This document shows, piece after piece, positions 24,709 to 34,310 of a DNA stretch of 64,000 bases. This stretch comes from Aliivibrio finisterrensis. GTDB lineage: Bacteria; Pseudomonadota; Gammaproteobacteria; Enterobacterales; Vibrionaceae. The notes under the pieces are model-generated. The model made no database searches and was not told where the DNA came from. It worked only from the letters and a program-made list of their open reading frames with translations. The stretch is taken from NCBI RefSeq assembly GCF_008933155.1, contig NZ_WBVP01000005.1, positions 124,001 through 188,000 on the forward strand, read 5' to 3'. Each line of letters opens with the position of its first letter. Position 1 is the first letter of the stretch. Made by a program: the position numbers and the translations under genes.

Positions 24709-26589
24709 ATGGGACTTGATCTGCTAAATCTAGGTACACAAGGTGTGCTTACGGCGCAGCGTCAACTGAATACGACCAGTCACAATATTAACAACGTTAA
24801 TACTGAAGGCTTCAGTCGTCAATCGGTTGTTCAAGACACTAATATGCCTCATTGGGTGTCAGGTGCAAACCTCGGCGCAGGCGTGCATGTAGCCGCTGTG
24901 CGACGTTCGTTTGATCAGTTTGCAACGAATGAACTGAACCTATCAACAACTAACCTTAATTACTCTATGGATACAGAAGCTAACCTAGATGTTCTAACGA
25001 ATATGATGTCGTCTATTGGCGCTAAACGTATTCCTGAAAACATCAATGATTGGTTTGATGCCGTAAAAACTCTTGCCGACAGCCCTAACGAAATCGGTGC
25101 GCGTAAAGTAGTCCTTGAAAAATCGCGTCTTGTTTCGCAAAGTTTAAACGACTTTTATGAGAATGTACGTCAGCAAAATTCAGACGTAAATAAAAAGATG
25201 GATCTAACGGTAGAGCGTATGAATGGTATTGCTCTAGAGTTAAAAGAAATTAACCAAATGATGGTCAAGACCCCAGGTCCGCACAATGACCTAATGGATC
25301 GTCATGAAAAGTTAATTAAAGAACTGTCTCAATACACAAAAGTTACCATTACTAAGCGTGATAACGAGAACGCATTCAATGTCTTAATTGGTGGTGGGCA
25401 CATGTTAGTGTCTGGTACTAATGCAAGTGAATTGAAAATGATTGCAGGGACTCCTGACCCATTACAACGCCGCCTAGCAATGGTTGAAGGTAAAGGATTG
25501 AAAGCGATTCAGCATGATAGCATTGGCGGTAAAATGTCAGCGTTATTTGAATTGCGTGATAGCACTATTCCTACCATCATGGATGAATTAGGCCGTGTGG
25601 CAGTAGGCTTCAGTAGTGAAGTTAACCGTCTACAAAGTCAAGCGATAGATCTGCGTGGACAGATTGGTGCAAATATTTTCTCTGATGTGAACTCAGAACA
25701 AGCAGCACGTAGTCGTGCCATTGTACAAGGCGGTTCATCTGCAGAAGTAGGCGTATTTATTGATGATATTAGCTTACTAAAAGCAGGTGATTACGCACTG
25801 AAGTATGATGGCAGCCAATATACGGTGACCCGACCTACAGGCGAAGTTCAGCGCTTAGACCCAACCGGTAACCCATCGACCTTTTTCCTAGACGGTATGC
25901 GAGTTGAAATTCGTGAACCACTAGGTGCCGGTGAGCGTGTATTACTTCGCCCAACGCGTATAGCGGCAGGCACAATGAAGCTTGAGATGAATGAAGCAGA
26001 GAAAATTGCCGCACAAAGTTATGCAAGTTCTGCCACTTTTGCGACAGGTAATGCGAAATTTAAAGTATTACAAGCGGGTGAGCTAAAAGAGTTCCAAGTC
26101 GTTATCTCTCCAGCAGCGAATCAGTTTGCAGTGTTAGATATGAAAGGAAAAATGTTACTAGAACCACAAACCTACCCACCAAAAGGTCCGGTAAGCGTTG
26201 GTGGTACAACCTTTGAACTAACAGGTGGCGCAGCTGCAAATGATAAGTTTGCTGCTAACTTAGTGCCATCAGAAGGTGATAACGGTAACTTATTGCTAAT
26301 GCAAGGCTTACAGACACGTAAAGTAATGGACGAAGGCCGCTCAACGGTGATTGACCTATATGAAAACGTAAATACTGAAATTGGCCTGAAAAAAGCAACA
26401 GCGTCTCGTTTATCTGAAGTTTCTCGTGTAGAAAACGAAGCTGCACAAAGTCGTGTTGCTTCTGTAGCAGGCGTAAACTTAGATGAAGAAGCGGCAAATA
26501 TGATGAAGTTCCAACAAGCGTATATGGCTTCTTCTCGTATTATGAAAGCGGCAGATGAGACGTTTAACTCAATCTTGCAACTTTCGTAA
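24709..26589 (+). CDS. flgK: Hook-filament junction protein 1, FlgK
   Basis: FlgK is the first of two junction proteins between the hook and the flagellin filament. The product has 626 aa, usual for Vibrio. The N-terminus GLDLLNLGTQGVLTAQRQLNTTSHNINNVNTEGFSRQ carries the rod/hook-family motif, and the C-terminus has VAGVNLDEEAANMMKFQQAYMASSRIMKAADETFNSILQ. GGAGG precedes the ATG. It is followed by flgL after 16 bases. FlgN (12727) is its expected chaperone. Confidence 0.96.
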   Translation: MGLDLLNLGTQGVLTAQRQLNTTSHNINNVNTEGFSRQSVVQDTNMPHWVSGANLGAGVHVAAVRRSFDQFATNELNLSTTNLNYSMDTEANLDVLTNMMSSIGAKRIPENINDWFDAVKTLADSPNEIGARKVVLEKSRLVSQSLNDFYENVRQQNSDVNKKMDLTVERMNGIALELKEINQMMVKTPGPHNDLMDRHEKLIKELSQYTKVTITKRDNENAFNVLIGGGHMLVSGTNASELKMIAGTPDPLQRRLAMVEGKGLKAIQHDSIGGKMSALFELRDSTIPTIMDELGRVAVGFSSEVNRLQSQAIDLRGQIGANIFSDVNSEQAARSRAIVQGGSSAEVGVFIDDISLLKAGDYALKYDGSQYTVTRPTGEVQRLDPTGNPSTFFLDGMRVEIREPLGAGERVLLRPTRIAAGTMKLEMNEAEKIAAQSYASSATFATGNAKFKVLQAGELKEFQVVISPAANQFAVLDMKGKMLLEPQTYPPKGPVSVGGTTFELTGGAAANDKFAANLVPSEGDNGNLLLMQGLQTRKVMDEGRSTVIDLYENVNTEIGLKKATASRLSEVSRVENEAAQSRVASVAGVNLDEEAANMMKFQQAYMASSRIMKAADETFNSILQLS

Positions 26590-26605
26590 CTAGGAGGCAT
26601 TCAAT

Positions 26606-27799
26606 ATGTTAACTCGTATTTCAAGCTTTCATAATTACCAATCAGTTCAGAATGATATTTCGCGCCAAGAAGCCAAAGTGCATCAAAACAGCGCACAATT
26701 AGCGTCAGGTAAAAAGCTATTAACGGCAGGAGACGACCCCGTTGCTGCGTTATACGCTCAAAACCTAACGCAAAAGAAAGAAGAACTACGTCAATACAGC
26801 GATACCATTATTCTTGCTCGAAACCGCTTAGAGCGTCATGAAGTGGCGATTGCCAATGCGGAGCAGTTTGCCGATGATGCAAAGCGCAGTGTAATGGAAA
26901 TGATTAACGGCTCTCTTGCACCAGAAGATCGTTATGCTCATGCTCAGGACGTAAAAGGATTAGCAGATAATTTCTTAAACCTAACTAATATGTTAGATGA
27001 ATCAGGAAATTACCTTTTCTCTGGAACTAAGCCTAAAACCCAACCATTTTTTAGATCAAATGATGGGACAGTCGCTTATGCTGGAGATGAATACCAACGT
27101 AATTTAAAAGTATCAGGTTCGATTGAAGTTGCTGTTAATGATTCTGGCAGTAAGCTGTTTACTGAAATCAAAAATCCATTTGGAGATTATGATCCACAGT
27201 ACGCACTGCAAGAAGGTTCAGAGCTTTTGCTGTCAAAAGCGACTAATACCAATTACACCGATCCTGCAACTTATGAAATCACTTTTAATGCAGCCGCTAA
27301 CGGTCAGTATAATTATGAGCTATCAAAAGATGGCAGTACGGTAAAAACGGCCCAGTTTGACCCTTCTGAAGGCATTAAATACGAAGGGGTAGATATTCAG
27401 ATCCGCGGTCAGTTAAAAGCAGGTGATACCATCACCTTGGAGCCGAAAAAGACCATTAGTATTTTTGATTCGTTCAAAAAAGCACAAGAATTAGCATTAA
27501 ATGATGTGTCTGATGCCTCAACAACGGCAGAATTACATCAAGTAACGGATGAATTTCACGCGGCATTCATTCATTTAAGCCAAGCGCGTGCAGAAGTTGG
27601 CACGAGACAAAATACGTTAGATCAACAAGAGATGCAGCATCAAGATTTTGATTTAACTATTTCTAAATCATTAAGTTCTATTGAAGATTTAGATTACGCT
27701 CAAGCCGTGATTGAGTTTAATGAAAATACACGTGCACTTCAGGCTTCCCAGCAAGCCTTCGGTAAAGTAAAAGACATTACATTATTTAATTACGTGTAA
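26606..27799 (+). CDS. flgL: Hook-filament junction protein 3, FlgL
   Basis: FlgL is the second junction protein, a flagellin-like subunit of 397 aa. The N-terminal helix region includes QNDISRQEAKVHQNSAQLASGKKLLTAGDDPVAALYAQNL, and the C-terminal helix (SSIEDLDYAQAVIEFNENTRALQASQQAFGKV) completes the D0/D1 coiled coil. AGGAGGC is the ribosome-binding site. It ends the flgKL unit in a strong terminator. It precedes the flagellin array, as in other vibrios. Confidence 0.96.
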   Translation: MLTRISSFHNYQSVQNDISRQEAKVHQNSAQLASGKKLLTAGDDPVAALYAQNLTQKKEELRQYSDTIILARNRLERHEVAIANAEQFADDAKRSVMEMINGSLAPEDRYAHAQDVKGLADNFLNLTNMLDESGNYLFSGTKPKTQPFFRSNDGTVAYAGDEYQRNLKVSGSIEVAVNDSGSKLFTEIKNPFGDYDPQYALQEGSELLLSKATNTNYTDPATYEITFNAAANGQYNYELSKDGSTVKTAQFDPSEGIKYEGVDIQIRGQLKAGDTITLEPKKTISIFDSFKKAQELALNDVSDASTTAELHQVTDEFHAAFIHLSQARAEVGTRQNTLDQQEMQHQDFDLTISKSLSSIEDLDYAQAVIEFNENTRALQASQQAFGKVKDITLFNYV

Positions 27800-27817
27800 A
27801 TTAACACGTTTGATGAC

Positions 27818-27847
27818 AAGCCTAGCTGATATACTAGGCTTTTTTTA
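27818..27847 (+). terminator. flgKL terminator
   Basis: AAGCCTAG and CTAGGCTT form a perfect 8-bp stem around CTGATATA, followed by a T-run. Confidence 0.92.
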
Positions 27848-28452
27848 AATTTAACTGTATGAATAGTAAGATTTTATATAGGAAATTAATTGCAGTTTCT
27901 CTTTGTTTTTTGCCGCAGTTGGTGTGTCTTTAATTATGTATAAGTACTTATTTTTGAGATGAATAAGAATTTTGTTTTTCTTATATAAATAAAGAGAGAT
28001 ACGACGGAAGTATTAAAGAGGCAAGAGTGGCAAATCTCGACTTGATAAAGTGGCAAAAAATAATTTAGATAGAAAGTTAAGAGTTAAATAACACTGAATA
28101 ACCTTATTTAACTTATTGAAACTGTATAAGTTGATCATTTTTTTAATTTAAAATTAATTTTTCCTAAAATTGGCACAACTTATGCTAATTAATAACTATG
28201 ACTGAGACGCTCACAGTTTGCCAATGGTAAATAGTGGCATGGCAGTGGCAAGGTAGAGTAATTCTCTTTGCTTTTGTATGTCAGTCATTAATTCATGTAT
28301 TTCTTCTCATCTTGGCATGAGATTTGATATGTAAATTACATGACATTGAAAAACATTGGCCAATTGTGGCTGATATTTAACTATGAATTTTAAATATTTC
28401 TGAATAGAGCAGAAATTAGATTTCGTGAAAACGAAGCTAAAGGAGAGCAACG
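27848..28452. promoter_or_regulatory. Long regulatory region and leader of flaA
   Basis: About 600 bases of very AT-rich, non-coding DNA lie here. AGTGGCAAA occurs at 28026 and 28049. A sigma-54 promoter is at 28170. TTTGCCA (28217), AGTGGCA (28233) and AGTGGCAA (28244) are downstream of it. The leader from the predicted start site to the flaA ATG would be about 255 bases, much longer than for the other flagellins. AGGAGAGC is the flaA ribosome-binding site. I see no small ORF of note. Confidence 0.6.
28170..28186 (+). promoter_or_regulatory. Sigma-54 promoter for flaA
   Basis: TTGGCACAACTTATGCT has exact GG-N10-GC spacing. The -12 element is ATGCT where TTGCT is the norm. It is the only flagellin promoter of this type in the array, which fits flaA as the FlrC-dependent major flagellin of vibrios. 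Confidence 0.88.
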
Positions 28453-29592
28453 ATGGCTGTAAATGTAAATACTAACGTATCTGCGATGACTGCGCAGCGT
28501 TACCTAAATAACGCAACGAATGATCTAAACAACTCAATGGAGCGTTTGTCTTCAGGTACTAAAATCAACAGCGCAAAAGATGACGCTGCTGGTCTACAAA
28601 TTTCTAACCGTTTAACAGCGCAGACTCGTGGTCTTGACGTTGCTATGCGTAATGCGAACGATGGTATCTCTATCGCTCAAACGGCTGAAGGTGCGATGAA
28701 CGAATCGACAAACATCCTTCAACGTATGCGTGATTTATCATTGCAAGCGGCAAATGGTTCTAACTCAGATCAAGACCGCTCTTCTATCCAAGAAGAAGTA
28801 CATGCACTGTCTGACGAATTAAACCGTATTGCTGAAACAACCTCTTTTGGTGGTCGTCGTTTACTTAATGGTCAGTTCGGTGAATCAGCATTCCAGATTG
28901 GTGCTAACGCTGGTGAAGCTATTCTAATCAAGTTACCGTCAGTTCGTGCTGATGATGACAGTATGGGTGGTCAACGTTTTGTTTCTGAAAACGGCAAAGG
29001 TGCGTCTTGGAACGTTGAACCTGGCAAAAATGACCTGAAATTAGAATTCACAACTAAAAAGGGTGAAGCAATTTCTATCGATATCAGTGCTAAAACAGGT
29101 GATGATATCGAAGAATTAGCAACGTACATCAACGGTCAATCAGACAAGATCTCTGCATCTGTTGGCGATGAAGGTAAACTTCAATTGTTTGTTGCTGAAC
29201 CATCTATTGAAGGTGAGTTAGCGGTATCTGGTAACCTTGCGACTGAACTAGGTTTATCTAGCGGTCCTGGTATGAAAGCTACCGTTGATAAACTAGACGT
29301 AACCTCTGTTGGTGATGCACAAGTTTCTGTTGGTGTTATCGATTCAGCGCTTGCTTACATTGACCGTGAGCGTGCTGATTTAGGTGCGAAACAAAACCGT
29401 CTAGGCCACAGCATCAACAACTTGTCTAACATTCAAGAGAATGTGTCTGCTTCTAATAGCCGAATTAAAGATACTGATTTTGCTAAAGAAACAACAAATA
29501 TGACAAAAGCACAAATCCTTCAGCAGTCTAGTACATCTATTCTTGCTCAAGCGAAACAGTTACCAAACGCTGCACTAACTTTACTGCAGTAA
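28453..29592 (+). CDS. flaA: Flagellin FlaA
   Basis: This is a filament subunit of 379 aa. The N-terminal D0/D1 region (about 1-170) has [20 protein letters not shown] and the conserved ERLSSG and [12 protein letters not shown]. The C-terminal D1/D0 region (about 300-379) ends [10 protein letters not shown]. The central D2-like part (170-290) is the most variable. It is the first of five tandem flagellins and the only one behind a sigma-54 promoter, which is why I call it FlaA by Vibrio usage. In A. fischeri FlaA is reported to be needed for normal motility and squid colonisation. The codon bias indicates high expression. Confidence 0.92.
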   Translation: MAVNVNTNVSAMTAQRYLNNATNDLNNSMERLSSGTKINSAKDDAAGLQISNRLTAQTRGLDVAMRNANDGISIAQTAEGAMNESTNILQRMRDLSLQAANGSNSDQDRSSIQEEVHALSDELNRIAETTSFGGRRLLNGQFGESAFQIGANAGEAILIKLPSVRADDDSMGGQRFVSENGKGASWNVEPGKNDLKLEFTTKKGEAISIDISAKTGDDIEELATYINGQSDKISASVGDEGKLQLFVAEPSIEGELAVSGNLATELGLSSGPGMKATVDKLDVTSVGDAQVSVGVIDSALAYIDRERADLGAKQNRLGHSINNLSNIQENVSASNSRIKDTDFAKETTNMTKAQILQQSSTSILAQAKQLPNAALTLLQ

Positions 29593-29827
29593 CTGAGTAA
29601 CTAACAACAGTCATCTGAGTGAACAAGAGGTGCTCTCATCTCTCATCATCCTCTTGTTCATTTGATTGTTGTGCAAGCTTCAGGTAACTGGTTTTTTGTG
29701 TTCTTCTCACAGATCTCCTCATAAAAAACCAACCTAGCTTTATGCCCCTTAATTGGGGCTACTCTTTTCTATTTATCTCTCTAGTGCCCCCTTCTATTTT
29801 TCTAATCTCTTTCTTTTTATTTTCCTC
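29593..29827 (+). other. Three consecutive stem-loops between flaA and flaB
   Basis: The first stem-loop is CAACAGTCA/TGATTGTTG enclosing GTGAACAAGAGG/CCTCTTGTTCAT (29604-29671). The second is TGGTTTTTTGTG/CATAAAAAACCA (29689-29731). The third is GCCCC/GGGGC (29744-29759), followed by ACTCTTTTCT. The third could terminate, and the first is a very stable 3' end for flaA mRNA. A pyrimidine-rich stretch follows up to the flaB promoter. Confidence 0.7.
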
Positions 29828-29854
29828 TTAAGTTTATTTTTTCAGCGCCGATAA
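29828..29854 (+). promoter_or_regulatory. Sigma-28 promoter for flaB
   Basis: TTAAG, 14 bases, then GCCGATAA: a perfect -10 element for FliA. It lies 60 bases before the flaB ATG. Confidence 0.92.
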
Positions 29855-29914
29855 AGCCTTATAAGAGTCTATTTTCCTATATCAGCGAATAGCTATTTTA
29901 ATTAAGAGAGCATT

Positions 29915-31048
29915 ATGACAGTGACAGTCAACACCAATGTGTCTGCCATGACGACACAACGATATTTGAATCAAGCGACGGAGCATCTAAACCAGTCTAT
30001 GGAGCGTCTTTCCTCAGGAAGTCGAATTAATAGTGCGAAGGATGATGCGGCAGGTTTGCAGATATCAAACCGTTTAAAATCACAAATGAGTGGTTTGGAT
30101 GTGGCGGTTCGTAATGCTAATGATGGTATTTCTATTGCCCAAACGGCGGAAGGGGCGATGAATGAAAGTACTAACATTCTTCAGCGTATGCGTGATTTAG
30201 CACTACAGTCATCAAATGGCTCTAACTCTTTACAAGATCGCCAGGCAATACAAGAAGAAGCGGATGCTTTAAATGATGAATTAAATCGTATTGCAGAAAC
30301 CACCTCTTTTGGTGGGCGCCGTTTATTGAATGGTCAATTTGGAACATCAACCTTTCAGATTGGTGCTAATGCAGGTGAAGCGGTGCAATTAACGCTTGGT
30401 AGTATGCGTTCTGACACCTTAGCAATGGGGGGCTTTCATTACACCTCTCAAAACCAGCTGAACAAAGGTTGGACAGTACCAGAAGGCGGGCAAACGTTAA
30501 CAATGTCATTTGCTGATGAAAATGGAAAAGCTCAAGAGATTACGATAGAGGCGAAAGCTGGCGATGATATTGAAGAGTTAGCCACTTACATCAATGGGCA
30601 GAATGATACCGTTCAAGCATCCGTGGATGAAAAAGGTCAGTTGCAGTTATTTACTGCCGGAGATCTAGTCTCAAGTGCGGTGACCTTTGGCGGCTCATTA
30701 TCTGCGGAATTGGCTATTGGCGGTGCTGTATTTGATACCGTGAATGATTTGGATTTAACAACGGTAGGCGGTTCTCAAAAAGCAATAGCAACGTTAGATG
30801 CCGCCATGGGATTTGTCGATAAAGAACGTGCAACATTAGGTGCGTTCCAGAATCGTTTTGGACATGCGATTAATAATTTAAATAATATTAATGAAAATAT
30901 CTCGGCATCAAACAGTCGTATTGAAAATACTGATTTTGCAAAAGAAACGGTTGAGATGATGAAAGCACAAATCTTACAGCAAGTAAGCTCAACGGTACTC
31001 GTTCAAGCTAAACAAGCGCCTGATATTGCACTGAAGTTACTAGGTTAA
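29915..31048 (+). CDS. flaB: Flagellin FlaB
   Basis: This is a filament subunit of 377 aa with the same conserved ends as its neighbours ([20 protein letters not shown] and, at the C-terminus, [21 protein letters not shown]). It is the most divergent of the five: the C-terminus reads [34 protein letters not shown], where the others have [21 protein letters not shown]. Its codon use is also less biased towards the highly expressed set than flaA or flaE. It has its own sigma-28 promoter and terminator. It is probably a minor subunit, by inference. Confidence 0.9.
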   Translation: MTVTVNTNVSAMTTQRYLNQATEHLNQSMERLSSGSRINSAKDDAAGLQISNRLKSQMSGLDVAVRNANDGISIAQTAEGAMNESTNILQRMRDLALQSSNGSNSLQDRQAIQEEADALNDELNRIAETTSFGGRRLLNGQFGTSTFQIGANAGEAVQLTLGSMRSDTLAMGGFHYTSQNQLNKGWTVPEGGQTLTMSFADENGKAQEITIEAKAGDDIEELATYINGQNDTVQASVDEKGQLQLFTAGDLVSSAVTFGGSLSAELAIGGAVFDTVNDLDLTTVGGSQKAIATLDAAMGFVDKERATLGAFQNRFGHAINNLNNINENISASNSRIENTDFAKETVEMMKAQILQQVSSTVLVQAKQAPDIALKLLG

Positions 31049-31073
31049 TAAATCGGTTCGTTTATATAGTAAG

Positions 31074-31098
31074 AAACCAGCGAAAGCTGGTTTTTTTT
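31074..31098 (+). terminator. flaB terminator
   Basis: AAACCAGC and GCTGGTTT form a perfect stem around a GAAA tetraloop, followed by a run of T. Confidence 0.95.
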
Positions 31099-31231
31099 CA
31101 CCTAAAAAAAGTAGAAGGTGCTTTTCTTGGACGAAATGGTAAAAACTTTAGTTATTTTTCCGTCAAATATTGAAAAGTTTGAAGCGCAGTCATAGTTCAT
31201 TAAGTAATCAATAATTTTATAAAAAAAAGCA

Positions 31232-31258
31232 TAAAGGTTTATTTTTAACCGTCGCTAA
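31232..31258 (+). promoter_or_regulatory. Sigma-28 promoter for flaC
   Basis: TAAAG, 14 bases, then GTCGCTAA. The same two elements and spacing occur before flaD, and both are followed by AAGYTAAGTATCA-like sequence. Confidence 0.85.
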
Positions 31259-31311
31259 GCTAAGTATCAGGCACTAATGGCAACGTCGTTAGTTCCAAAT
31301 AATAAAGCTCA

Positions 31312-31343
31312 GTTTTCCGAACTACGGAAAACAATCGGAAAAC
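31312..31343 (+). other. flaC leader stem-loop with a duplicated 3' arm
   Basis: GTTTTCCG at 31312-31319 can pair perfectly with CGGAAAAC at 31325-31332 or with a second copy at 31336-31343. The second copy ends 5 bases before the GGAG ribosome-binding site at 31349. The two pairings exclude each other. Apart from the array itself, 31099-31231 contains nothing I can assign. Confidence 0.7.
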
Positions 31344-31360
31344 TAAACGGAGATACCACT

Positions 31361-32494
31361 ATGTCGATTACAGTAAATACTAATGTATCAGCAATGACTG
31401 CTCAGCGTTACTTGAACAATGCAACGGATGGCGTTAATAAATCAATGGAACGTCTCTCTTCTGGCTTTAAAATTAACAGTGCGAAGGATGATGCCGCAGG
31501 CCTACAAATTTCAAATCGCTTAACTTCTCAATCTCGTGGTTTAGATGTTGCTGTCCGTAATGCAAATGATGGTATTTCTATTGCACAAACGGCTGAAGGT
31601 GCGATGAACGAATCGACAAATATCTTACAGCGTATGCGTGATTTATCACTTCAGTCTTCTAACGGTTCAAACACTTCTGCTGATCGTGAAGCAATTCAAC
31701 AAGAAGTTGGCGCGCTTAATGACGAGTTAAACCGAATTGCAGAAACGACTTCATTTGGTGGCTCTCGCCTTCTTAATGGTCAGTTTGGTACAAAGTCTTT
31801 CCAAATCGGTGCTGATTCTGGTGAAGCGGTAATGCTTAGTTTAAATAACATGCGTTCAGATTCTGCATCAATGGGTGGAATAAGCTATAAAGCAGAAACA
31901 GGGTTGGGTGCAGATTGGTCTGTAAATGCTGAGAAATCAGAACTAACCGTGTCGTTTTTAAACAAAGCCGGTGAAGAGAAAGAATTAACGATTAATGCGA
32001 TAGCTGGCGATGATATCGAACAAGTGGCTACGTATATTAATGGTCAAACAGATTCAATTAATGCCTCTGTATCAGAAAAGGGTGAGCTTCAAATTGTTAC
32101 CTCTAATGATAAAGTTCAAGGAGAGGTGAGCTTCGGTGGTTCTCTAGCTAGCGAATTAAATATGGGTACAGCTCAGGCTGAAACCGTAAAAAGCATTGAT
32201 GTAACGACTGTTGGTGGTTCACAAAAGGCCGTTGCAATTCTAGATGCAGCAATGCAGTTTGTTGATTCTAACCGTGCAGATCTTGGTGCATTCCAAAATC
32301 GCTTTAGCCATGCTATTAATAATCTAGATAACATTAATGAAAATGTATCAGCATCAAATAGTCGAATTAAAGATGTCGATTTTGCTAAAGAAACGACTGA
32401 GATGACTAAAGCTCAAATCCTTCAGCAAGCAAGTTCATCTATTTTAGCTCAAGCTAAGCAGGCGCCTAATGCTGCTCTTGGCCTATTACGCTAA
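31361..32494 (+). CDS. flaC: Flagellin FlaC
   Basis: This is a filament subunit of 377 aa from ATG 31361. The frame is open up to ATG 31277, but the first 28 codons would lie in the promoter-proximal leader, and only 31361 gives the conserved [19 protein letters not shown] with GGAGA 7 bases upstream. The ends are flagellin D0/D1. The C-terminus [12 protein letters not shown] is identical to that of FlaE. It is transcribed from its own sigma-28 promoter, and its leader has a switch-like hairpin. Confidence 0.92.
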   Translation: MSITVNTNVSAMTAQRYLNNATDGVNKSMERLSSGFKINSAKDDAAGLQISNRLTSQSRGLDVAVRNANDGISIAQTAEGAMNESTNILQRMRDLSLQSSNGSNTSADREAIQQEVGALNDELNRIAETTSFGGSRLLNGQFGTKSFQIGADSGEAVMLSLNNMRSDSASMGGISYKAETGLGADWSVNAEKSELTVSFLNKAGEEKELTINAIAGDDIEQVATYINGQTDSINASVSEKGELQIVTSNDKVQGEVSFGGSLASELNMGTAQAETVKSIDVTTVGGSQKAVAILDAAMQFVDSNRADLGAFQNRFSHAINNLDNINENVSASNSRIKDVDFAKETTEMTKAQILQQASSSILAQAKQAPNAALGLLR

Positions 32495-32548
32495 TTATAT
32501 TGGCTAATTAAAGAAACTTCTAAGGTAGTAGTGCTCTCACACTATGCC

Positions 32549-32577
32549 AAAGCCGGGGTTTTCCTCGGCTTTTTTTA
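32549..32577 (+). terminator. flaC terminator
   Basis: AGCCGGGG pairs with CCTCGGCT around TTTT (one G-U pair) with an A-rich left flank and a long T-run. The next ~250 bases (32578-32835) are AT-rich with no feature I can assign. Confidence 0.92.
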
Positions 32578-32835
32578 TACATTAATTAAAATGAAATGCC
32601 ATATATTGGATTAACTTTGGTTTTTGTTGTGTAAAAATTAAGCGATATCTTTCTGTTTATATCTATTTATAGCGATCTTCCTCTCGTTTTACCTTTCATT
32701 TAAATTTATTTCATTTTTTTTATCTTTTTTTCTAAAGAGTTTTCGATCGCGAGCGATAACTTAATTACAAGGCATTACGACTGAGATTTTTTAAAATGCT
32801 TACAAAAGAAAAACTTAAAAAATTAAAAGTTTTTC

Positions 32836-32862
32836 TAAAGTAATTTGAAACTAGGTCGCTAA
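32836..32862 (+). promoter_or_regulatory. Sigma-28 promoter for flaD
   Basis: CTAAAG with 14 bases to GTCGCTAA, the same layout as flaC. It is about 80 bases before the flaD ATG. Confidence 0.85.
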
Positions 32863-32887
32863 GTTAAGTATCAACGATGAATAATAC

Positions 32888-32921
32888 GGTTTCCGGTCCA
32901 GGAGCGGAGTGATTCGGAACC
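32888..32921 (+). other. flaD leader stem-loop
   Basis: GGTT-T-CCG at 32888-32895 pairs with CGGAACC at 32915-32921, with one bulged T. It is similar in arm sequence and position to the flaC leader hairpin (TTCCG/CGGAA) and ends about 10 bases before the GTGGAG ribosome-binding site. Confidence 0.55.
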
Positions 32922-32939
32922 AAAGTGGAGAAATAAAAT

Positions 32940-34067
32940 ATGTCTATCAATGTAAACACAAACGTATCAGCAATGACAGCACAGCGTTACCTAAACAGCG
33001 CAACGAATGACTTAAACAGCTCAATGGAGCGTTTGTCTTCTGGTTTTAAAATTAACAGTGCAAAAGATGATGCGGCAGGTCTACAAATTTCTAACCGTTT
33101 AACATCTCAAACTCGTGGTTTGGATGTAGCAGTTCGAAATGCAAATGATGGTATCTCAATGGCGCAAACCGCTGAAGGTGCGATGAACGAAACAACGAAC
33201 ATCCTTCAACGTATGCGTGATTTATCACTTCAATCAGCGAACGGTTCAAATACACATGCAGACCGTACAGCGATTCAAGAAGAAGTGGTTGCTTTGAATG
33301 ACGAATTAAACCGTATTGCAGAAACAACATCGTTCGGAGGCTCACGCTTACTTAACGGTCAATTTGGTACTAAATCTTTCCAAATCGGTGCGGATTCAGG
33401 TGAAGCGGTAATGCTAACGTTGAATAACATGCGCTCTGATACAACGGCAATGGGTGGTCACACTTACTCAGCGACCGAAGGTAAAGATGCAAACTGGAAA
33501 GTAGATGCAGAAAACACAGAATTTACAATGAACTTTGTCGATAAAGAAGGCAAAGAACAAAAGATCTCAATCAATGCAAAAGCAGGCGATGATATTGAAG
33601 AAGTAGCGACTTACATCAATGGTCAAAGCAACGCAATCAATGCATCGGTTACTGAAGATGGCAAGCTGCAAGTATTCGCAGCAGCAGAAGCAACAGACAT
33701 TGAGTTTAGTGGTTCACTAAGCAATGAACTAGGTATGGGCAATAAAGTTGCCGATACAGTGAAAAGCATCGATGTAACTACTGTTGGAGGTTCACAAAAA
33801 GCGGTTGCTATCCTTGATTCAGCGATGGAATACGTTGACTCAAATCGTGCAGACCTAGGTGCTTTCCAAAACCGCTTTGGCCACGCTATCAACAACTTAG
33901 AAAATATTAATGAGAACGTTAATGCGTCTAACAGCCAAATCAAAGATGTTGATTTTGCTAAAGAAACGACGGCAATGACGAAAGCTCAAATCCTGCAACA
34001 AGCGAGCTCTTCAATTCTAGCTCAAGCTAAGCAGGCACCAAATGCAGCATTAGGCCTGTTGGGCTAA
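32940..34067 (+). CDS. flaD: Flagellin FlaD
   Basis: This is a filament subunit of 375 aa. The conserved ends are [19 protein letters not shown] and [35 protein letters not shown]. It is very close to FlaC and FlaE in the D0/D1 regions, with differences in the central 180-290 part, so it is a recent tandem duplicate. GTGGAG precedes the ATG. It has its own sigma-28 promoter and terminator. Confidence 0.92.
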   Translation: MSINVNTNVSAMTAQRYLNSATNDLNSSMERLSSGFKINSAKDDAAGLQISNRLTSQTRGLDVAVRNANDGISMAQTAEGAMNETTNILQRMRDLSLQSANGSNTHADRTAIQEEVVALNDELNRIAETTSFGGSRLLNGQFGTKSFQIGADSGEAVMLTLNNMRSDTTAMGGHTYSATEGKDANWKVDAENTEFTMNFVDKEGKEQKISINAKAGDDIEEVATYINGQSNAINASVTEDGKLQVFAAAEATDIEFSGSLSNELGMGNKVADTVKSIDVTTVGGSQKAVAILDSAMEYVDSNRADLGAFQNRFGHAINNLENINENVNASNSQIKDVDFAKETTAMTKAQILQQASSSILAQAKQAPNAALGLLG

Positions 34068-34135
34068 TCAGCATAGTAAATACTTGTGAGAATGGGAATT
34101 TATGCGACACGCTAAGTTCCTTCCCAACAGGTCAT

Positions 34136-34157
34136 AAGTAAGTCTGACTTACTTTTT
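34136..34157 (+). terminator. flaD terminator
   Basis: AAGTAAG and CTTACTT form a 7-bp stem around TCTGA, followed by a short T-run. Confidence 0.75.
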
Positions 34158-34205
34158 AAAATTAATTTAGGCATTCCGCATGTATTTTGTAGAGGTGAGA
34201 GTCTA

Positions 34206-34232
34206 CAAAGTGCATAGAGATACGCTTTATAA
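34206..34232 (+). promoter_or_regulatory. Possible promoter for flaE
   Basis: CAAAG with 14 bases to CTTTATAA keeps the sigma-28 spacing, but only the -35 AAAG and the end of the -10 match. It could equally be a poor sigma-70 site. No better sigma-28 or sigma-54 match is visible before flaE. Confidence 0.35.
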
Positions 34233-34253
34233 ATATATGTGAGAATCAATAGC

Positions 34254-34278
34254 TGGTTTGGAGGATGAGACCAAACCA
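34254..34278 (+). other. flaE leader stem-loop
   Basis: TGGTTTGG and CCAAACCA form a perfect 8-bp stem around a 9-base loop, 20 bases before the AGGAGA ribosome-binding site. The arm sequence differs from the flaC and flaD hairpins, but the position is similar. Confidence 0.7.
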
Positions 34279-34310
34279 CTGTTGTACAATTTTCCTTAGG
34301 AGATCTATTT

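Noticed and set aside
28236-28249. A second GG-N10-GC (GGCATGGCAGTGGC) in the flaA leader
   Set aside because: The -12 part is TGGCA, not TTGCA, and the repeated TGGCA units create the spacing by chance. I count it as part of the TGGCAA motif cluster.
31277-31360. Upstream ATG of flaC that would add 28 residues
   Set aside because: The extension starts about 20 bases after the sigma-28 promoter, contains the leader hairpin and has no counterpart in the other flagellins. ATG 31361 has a good ribosome-binding site.
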